Shown: positions 48,901 through 57,049 of the stretch, piece by piece
Layout of the letters: each line of letters opens with the position of its first letter
Numbering within the stretch: position 1 is the stretch's first letter
NCBI RefSeq assembly: GCF_029931775.1
Contig: NC_079312.1
Span: 119,162,872 to 119,226,871 of the forward strand
Direction: 5' to 3'
DNA: 64,000 nucleotides
From: Euleptes europaea
Taxonomy: Eukaryota > Chordata > Lepidosauria > Squamata > Sphaerodactylidae
Notes under the pieces: generated by a model
Databases searched by the model: none
What the model was told of the DNA's origin: nothing
The model's input: the letters and a program-made list of their open reading frames with translations, nothing else
Program-made: the position numbers and the translations under genes

Positions 48901-51900
48901 AAGAATAGTTTCAGAGAGAGCCATGTTGGTTTACCAAACAATGAGATTCAAATCTAGTAGCACCTTGGAGACAAACAAGATTTTCAGGGTATGAGCTTTC
49001 CAGAGCCAGAGTTCCCTTTGTCAAGGGAGCTTTGACTCTGGAAACTCATATGCTGAAAATCCTGTTGGCCTCTAAGGTGCTACTGGACTCGAATCTAGTT
49101 ATCTCCCTGAAATAATGTAATGCCTGTTAAGAAAGTAAGAAAGGCCATGCTGGATCAGACCAAGGCCCAACAAGTCCAGCAGTCCATTCACACAGTGGCC
49201 AACCTGGTGCCTCTAGGAAGCCCACAAACAAGACAACTGCAGCAGTGTTGTCCTGCCTGTGTTCCAAAGCACCTAAGATAATAGGCACGCTCCTCTGATC
49301 CTGGTGAGAATAGGTAGGCATCATGACTAGTATCCATTTTTACAAGCAGCCATGAATAGCCCTTGTCAAAAAGTTGAGGTCCCTCAATTTCTTGGATTGC
49401 AGGATTTCTTTTGGTTCAGGCCCAGAGGCCAATGAATTCTGTGTTATTGGGATTTTAGACCAGCAAAATAAGTTTCCTTTTGAAAACGCCTTCTTTCTTC
49501 TTGTTCAGGGCTTCAAGGAACATTCAGTTACAGAGACACTGAACAGAAGAAAAGGTAAGTTATGACAGATGTGCTCACAAACTCAGAATACCCTTCAGGC
49601 CAATTCACAATGTCCAGTCAGCGGGCACATGGCTTTTCAGTCAGATGTGTTTCAGAGCTGTGTAACGGGAACTTAGTTCCCAGGCATGTGGAGGCCCGAC
49701 TTGGATTTGATCTCAGTGCATAAAAAGGGGCTTCATAAAAAGCCCTCTCCCCCTCAGGATCATTTTCTTGACCAGAAACAGTGTAGGGAGCTGCTATTTG
49801 CCCTGTTTGGGGAATGGATGCATACTCAGTACACATCATGAAGTTCCCAGCACATAACTCGTATAGGGCAACTGACACATGACTTCCAAGTGGACTTTGA
49901 AATGTGTCAATTGGACCAGGTGTGTCGGAGTTCCTGGGAAGGTCTGAAATTTCTTCCAACACTCCAATGTGCTTGATTGTCAAACTATACTCCCATGAGC
50001 TCTGGACATAGCTAGACTACACTAAAACCATCACGGGGGGGGGGGGGGGGAAGAGTCCGGTTTGTTTCTATGCAGGAAACCTTTTCAGATGGTCTGTATC
50101 TGAACAGTATTTTACCAGCCGAAATCTTTTTTTTTTTGGAGGGGGGGACATCCTTTACAGTTGCTGTTGATATATTTATTTTACTGCCCTACTGTTTTAG
50201 CTGGTTGTTATTTTAATATTATTTAATTGATGCAAATGCCGCTATGGATTTTTAATGTTTTCACTACTGCTGTTTACATTTTAATGGCAGCATTTCAATT
50301 GTTTTTACCCTGTTTTTAATAGTTTTGTAAGCTGCCTTGGGAGCCTTTGGGCTGAGAATGTGTCTGAAAAGCACCTTAAAGAAATATAATAGCTAAGAGA
50401 ATAGGCAGGCACATTTACCTGTAGCACCAGAATTCAAAAATAATGGGCTTGATAACCAAATATACCTATTGGTTCTTGTAGGTTATCCGGGCTGTGTAAC
50501 CGTGGTCTTGGAATTTTCTTTCCTGACGTTTCGCCAGCAACTGTGGCCGGCATCTTCAGAGGAGTAACACTAAAGGACAGTGTCTCTCCTTCAGTGTTAC
50601 TCCTCTGAAGATGCCGGCCACAGTTGCTGGCGAAACGTCAGGAAAGAAAATTCCAAGACCACGGTTACACAGCCCGGATAACCTACAAGAACCAATGAAC
50701 TCTGACCGTGAAAGCCTTCGACAATATTTCAAATATACCTAGTTTGCAATTCCCTGTTGTATTTTGAAGAGAGTTCCCCTTGCCACTGATAATGGTCTTC
50801 TGTTCATAAGTTAAATAAAAAGTCTTGCAAGTTTATCTGCTGATTTTGCACTTGCAGAGTTTGTATTCCTCAGGGTCCTCAAAAAAGGCATCTGCTGGGT
50901 GGGTCCCATGTTTGTTGACTGCTGAATATTTTAAAATGGGTTTGTAGTTATAAAAAGTGTTACCCCAGCTGCCACATGCCAAGACTTGAACCATCAACAT
51001 AACTGGGAAATCCATGTTTGCTTTAAGGGTAAGGCATGTACCACATAGGTGTGACCTTTATAAACAGAACATAAGAAAACAAATGTTTTGGAAATAAGCC
51101 CTACCTCGTGAACAGGAATACTAACCCAACAAATTTTAAAATTCAAATAAATTAACTAAACATTATTTTCAAAAAACTGCAATGGGAATGGTACATAACT
51201 TAGTTGCTAACACACATTCTAGTGCTCAGACAGCAATAGGAAAATGTGCATGAGCAGACAGAAAGAGAGAGAGGGCCAAATTCAAATTGCCTTTATAATC
51301 CGTTTGAGCAGCAGGTTGCTAATGGATTTTTTTGTGTCAGTTCAGACATAAGCAGTTTGGCTCCTGGCTGCTAGCAGATTTTTTTTTTGTACCTGTTCAG
51401 CCAAAGCCACTTGTGTCCCATTCGCAAAGCCAGGCTGAGCCGGTTTTTATGAAAACTGCTTTCAACTGTTTTCAGTTCTTCCTTGTGCCTCTGAATCGCT
51501 CCAGTGTGCTGTCTGAACTGCCTGGAGTGCTTTGGGAAGGACCATGATTGTTTTCCCACCTTTTTTGCCGGTGCGTTCTTTTCTGGCTTTTTTTAAACGA
51601 TCTGAGATTTGCATTATAGCACTATAACACAAATCTCAGAAAAAAAAATTTAAAGCCGGAAAAGAACGCACTGGCAAAAAAAGCGGGGGGGAAATTATGG
51701 GGCTGTTTGAACTAGCCAGGGTGCTTTAGAGATGGCTCATACACTGATTGACATGAGCTGTATGAACACCCATCTTTGTAGCACTTTATTCCAAAATGGG
51801 CCAACAACGGATGACATCTGGTTTAGAATGGTAATCTGAATAGGGCCAGAGAGAGGCAGTGCTCATGTGCCAGTTTCGAATTCAGGGTGGCAGAAGTGAA

Positions 51901-54900
51901 CTCTTTCAAGCATTCATAGGATGCTGATTGCAGTTGGTAAGCTGTTGATAATTTGAACAGGGGCAGGCTCCACCTTCAGGAGGCTTGACTTTCACTGGAT
52001 GTGTGTGTGTTTGCTTTTCTATAGGCAAAACAAACAAAAAAGACAGAAAATGAAAACACATATGCAATCAGTTTATGACAAAGAGCAGTTTAAAATGGAG
52101 TCCGTGTGTCAAACTGTACTGACGTTCTAGTGAATGTCAGAATCCAAGGACCACTTTGCTAGAGAAACCCTTATGGTTTTTTAAAGACATGCCTTCTGGG
52201 AGCTGCTAGTTGGGTGGGCAATGCTCCTATGGGGAGACAGTGTTTGATGTGAGGGCAGGTCCTAAAGCCAGCAGTTGGTCTTTCAATTCCTATTAAGAAA
52301 TGAAGCTAATTTTTCTCTCCACTTCTAGATCTACCATCTTGCCCCATCTTCTGCTCCTGCCTTGCTTCCTGGGTCTGCTTGACCCCTTCCTGCTTCCCAA
52401 ACCTTGCCAGCTATGCTACTTTGATACCGCCACCCTTGCTTGGATTATTTTCACAGAGCTGATTTTCACAGAGCCACTGGAAGGAGCGCCTTAATATGGA
52501 AAGGTAGCTAGTCAGACCACTGATTTATCCAGCGCAGTGCTGTGTCCTATGATTGGCAGCTGCTGTCAGACAGACATCTGCTAACCGAGAGCTTTTAACT
52601 GGAGAGATACCAGGGACTGAACCCAGGACCTTCTCAATGCAAAGCATGGGTTTTACCTCAGCCCCTCCAGCATTTGAGCATCACTGGATTGAGGATTCTG
52701 AACTGCTAACTCCCCACTCCCTCCAGGAAGTCTTGCCTTCACTCCAAGTAGGGTTTGTCCAGGGGGCTTTATTGGTCCCCACTCCTGCCCAGTCTCCAAA
52801 CACACAAACCCTGCAAGACAAACAGTCTCCAAACAGACAAACCCTGCAAAAGGGGTACCCCTCCTTCCTGTCTCTACCCCAACACCCACCCACCCCGGTT
52901 CCACAACCCCTTCCTGTTTGAAGCAACCCAATACCAAGTTCAGGGCAGCAGCTTACTGCTCAGGTGACTCTCACCTCAGCCAACACAAACAGAGGTTCAA
53001 TCACATCCCTTTCAACTTGCAGCTCGAAGTGGATGAGCTCTTGGGCTAGCTTGTCCTCTGCTTCCCCACATAATGTCAGCATCTTCCTGCAGCAGAGGAA
53101 AGGCAAGCAATAATGTGAAAGACAAGCGACGGCGATGGGGCCAGGAGTGGCTCATTGGGGTAGGCAGAATCACAGAATCATAGAGTTGGGTCTATACAGG
53201 CCATCTAGTCCAACCCCCTGCTCAATGCAGGATCCGCCTTGAGCAGGGGTGTCAAACATAAGACCCACGGGCTGGATCTGGCCCCTTGAGAGATCTTACC
53301 CAGCCCATGAGCCAGCCGAAGCAGCCACCCGCTCCAGTCCCGATCTGGGCTGGCGAGGCAGGGCCCAGCCAAACCAAGTGACATTTATGTTATATCCAGC
53401 CCTCATAACAATTAAGTTCGACACCCCTGGCCTAGTGCACCCCTGACAAGTGTTTGTCCAGCCGCTGCTTGAAGACTGCCAGAGACGGGGAGCTCACCAC
53501 GACCAATTCCACTGTTGAACAACTCTTACTGTAAACATTTGGTTCCTAATATCCAGCTGGTACCTTTCCACACGTAATTTAAACCCATTATTGCGAGTCC
53601 TACCCTCTGCTGCCAACAGAGCTCCCTGCCCTCTGCAGCAAGTGGGGCAGAAACCATGCCCAGCCCTAAAAGACAACTAGACAGAGAGACTTGTATATGA
53701 GCTGGGAGTACAACCCTGTTCCATACTGTTCCAGATTTTACCAATTATGCTGCAGAAAATGGCTGGTTTGAAATTACTACTTATCACTGTATCCTTGGAA
53801 GCCATTAACAGATGCGAGCCAACCCAACGAGGTTGCCGGGGAAAACCTAAACATTGATTATTGAATACAACAATGATTTGGTGAGTTTTAACAGACTTCC
53901 AGCCAAAGCAGCGTTTTTAACAGGGGGTTACTGCTGTGAGTGAAAAGGCTTCAAAACAGAGCTGTATACCTTTTTTTTCCAATGGGAGAAATCTTACCCA
54001 AGCAGGGAGTCGTCCCCTAGAATGGCAGAACCTTCCATCAAGCACTGGGCAAGTGACGTCAAAGGTAATTTCTTCTGCAACAAAAGCAACTGTTGTATGA
54101 ATTTAGAGGGAAATTGGGGGGGGGGGTTGTTTTCAAAATCCATTACAACACAGTTTGAACACCTCTCCCACCTAGAAAATGACAGTATTTTCATAACACT
54201 GTTATTTTTTAAGTCCAAACTTTATTTATTCATACTTTTATATTTATATACAGTTTTAAACACAGAAAAGAAAAGCCACTACAGGCCTCTTCTCAGCCTG
54301 CTTCCCTCCTCCCCTACTTCTTCTCAAGGCAAACACGAAGAGACATGAGCCCAGCCCTACCGCCTGGTGGATACTGGGAACTCTCACCGAGCGCTTGTCA
54401 GAATCCGATCCTTGCTGCCCCTGCAGACACGCGGTCAGCTTTTTGTGAGTGCTGTGGGAGACTTGCTTCACCAGCTCCAAGCGCTTCTCCACCTGTGGAC
54501 AGACACAGCAGAGACCGCTTCACAAGGACCGCCCATGCCCCTCATCCCCCAGCAACCTGTCCCCATTGCATCTCAAAGCTGGCCCAATGATCACACACCT
54601 TGCTCTCCAGTCCTCCTTATGAGTGGACTAGAAGGAAGAAGACGCTTTAAACATGTGGGACTCTACATCAATCAATGGGCCAATGCCATTCTATTATAAA
54701 CCTTGCTTTTCAAGCAAGTTGATAATAAGATCACAGGCGTGTTGGGAGCCAGTGTGGTGTAGTGGTTAAGAGCGGTGGTTTGGAGTGGTGGAGTCTGATC
54801 TGGAAAACTGGGTTTGATTCCTCACTCCTCTACATGAGTGGCAGACTCTAATCTGGTGAACTGGATTTGTTTCCCCACTCCTACACATGAAGCCTGCTGA

Positions 54901-57014
54901 GTGACCTTGGGCTATTCACAGCTCTTAAAGCTCTCTCAGCCCCACCTACCTCAAAGGGTGTCTGTTGTGGGGGAGGGGAAGGTGATTATAAGCCGGTTTG
55001 ATTCTCCCTTAAGTGGTAGAGAAAGTCGGCATATAAAAACCAATTCGTCGTCTTCTTCCCCATACACAACATACAGGCAAACCACTATGGCTAGTGAATA
55101 GGTCCAGTGTGGAAGAATGAGTAAGTCATGGTTTCACCATTAATTTTAGTCCGTTGTTCTTAAACAAGCCAACAAGCCAAGCTTGATGCAGTCAAGTAGA
55201 TGCATTTACGTCTACAGAACTGAATTTTGTTATGGGATGGCATTTCAGGATGTTTTGTCAATGGGGATGGTAAGTTCGACAGCACAACTCAAGAGACTAT
55301 GATGGAAGGGGGGAAAGCAATGGGATGGGAAGTACAGAAAAGGACAGAAAAAGACTTCTCTGTCAGGGCCAGTGGCGCCTTGTGTACTTTCTAAGTCTTT
55401 ATCAGACACTGTTTTCAGCTGTTCTCAGCAATCATAAGGACTTATGAATGGCTATTATTGCTGTCTTAATGGAAGCTAGTCACGTCAGGACTGACTCTCG
55501 TTCAACACTGTTATCTGAACAGCACAAAATACCAGAGTAGGCAGAGCAGGGGTAAGGGCACAGGGTACCTATGGACTGCCTCCCCTCCTCCGCAGCTACT
55601 CTCGAGGAAGCAAACTACTCACATTCCTTTTAGCTCCACTGACATGGATGGGTGCAATGGTTAGTGAAAACAGAACCTGAAAACCTTCAAAGCAAAGAAT
55701 AGCTCCCTCAATGCGTACCCTAACCACAGCTGCAAGGCTTATGCCACAATAAGAATGTTAGATTTTATGGTGGCCCAAGACATGCCGTTGTTTTCACTAC
55801 CATATTAGCTTTCTCAGCATCTATGGGACAGGGAAGAGAAATCAGAGGCTAAGGTGAGAGGGGAGGGGCCATGGCTCAGTGGTAGAGCATCTGCTTGGCA
55901 TGCAGAAGGTCCCAGGTTCAATCCCTGGCATCTCCAGTTAAAGGGACTAGGCAAGTAGGTGATGTGAAAGACCTCTCTGCCTGAGCTCCTGGAGAGCAGC
56001 TGTTGGTCTGAGTTGATAATACTGACTTTGATGGACCTCCATGGTCTGATTCAGTATAAGGCAGCTTCATGTGTTCAATTACACTGCACTGGTCCAGAGA
56101 ACTGGAGGCTGACTTTTGGCTGCTTACGTGCTCAGACTAGAAACACTGAGCTGAGCCTGACAAGAAAAGTCACCAAAGCCTCTTGAAAAATAAAGCTGAG
56201 GGACTTATGGAAAATTAAAAAGACAGGTGCAATTAAAAAGACAGATGAGGATCTCATTGAAAATAGGCTGTAAATATATCTATTCCCTTTGGTGTAGCCA
56301 AAGAGGCACTGAAACAGCGATTTAGGCATAAAATATTTTGGATTCCCATGAGAAGCACGATTCAGAAGTCACCCTGAACTGTCCTCATGAAAAGACCCGA
56401 GGGACTACTGGTGCTGCAAAATGCCACAGATCTAGGGTTGCCAACCTCCAGGTAATAGCAGAAGATCTCCTGCTATTACAACTGATCTCCAGTCGATAGA
56501 GATCAGTTCACCTGGAGAAAAATGGCCCCTTTGGCAATTGGACTCTATGGCATTTAAGTCCCTCCCCTCCCAAACCCCATCCTCCTCAAGCCCTGCCCCA
56601 AAAATCTCCCGCCGATAGCAAAGAGGGACCTGGTAACCCTACACAGATCACCTGTTTAAAGCTATCCTCACAAGGGGAACTGCCCCGACTGACCAAACAC
56701 AGGCCTTGTCTCCTTTCTCTTCAGATATGGTCGCTATGGAAATTCAGCAAGAAAACAAAACCACCACCCACCATATTTTCTATTAACAATTTTTTAAAAT
56801 TATTTTTCAAACTTATTCACATTCAATTGTATCATTCCAATCATAGTGTATAATATGAACAATTTCTATCTTATCACATATCTATATGTGTATATATATC
56901 TATATATATAATTAACTTCCCCTCTCCCCTCCTCTATCCATTTAATATCTTTATTTCTCTCTTTGTAATTAAAGTCTAATTCATTATAATAACCACCCAC
57001 CATATTTTCAGAGC

Positions 57015-57049
<35 letters not shown>

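Larger units (their letters stand above)
48552..52974 (-). other. ARHGAP44 intron 5
   Basis: It contains foldback repeats at 48906, 50469 and 51546, a LINE end at 49124, and an old SINE at 52501. The stretches 49370-50400, 50750-51540 and 51700-52500 show no exon or named repeat apart from a LINE-like end near 50190-50395. Confidence 0.6.
53087..53997 (-). other. ARHGAP44 intron 4
   Basis: Most of it is the CR1 end with its hAT insertion (53166-53680). The remaining 300 bases are unremarkable. Confidence 0.6.

Noticed and set aside
55861-55935. A functional tRNA gene (also the other SINE heads)
   Set aside because: A-box and B-box motifs are present but the flanking sequence does not close an acceptor stem, and the body repeats elsewhere as a SINE.
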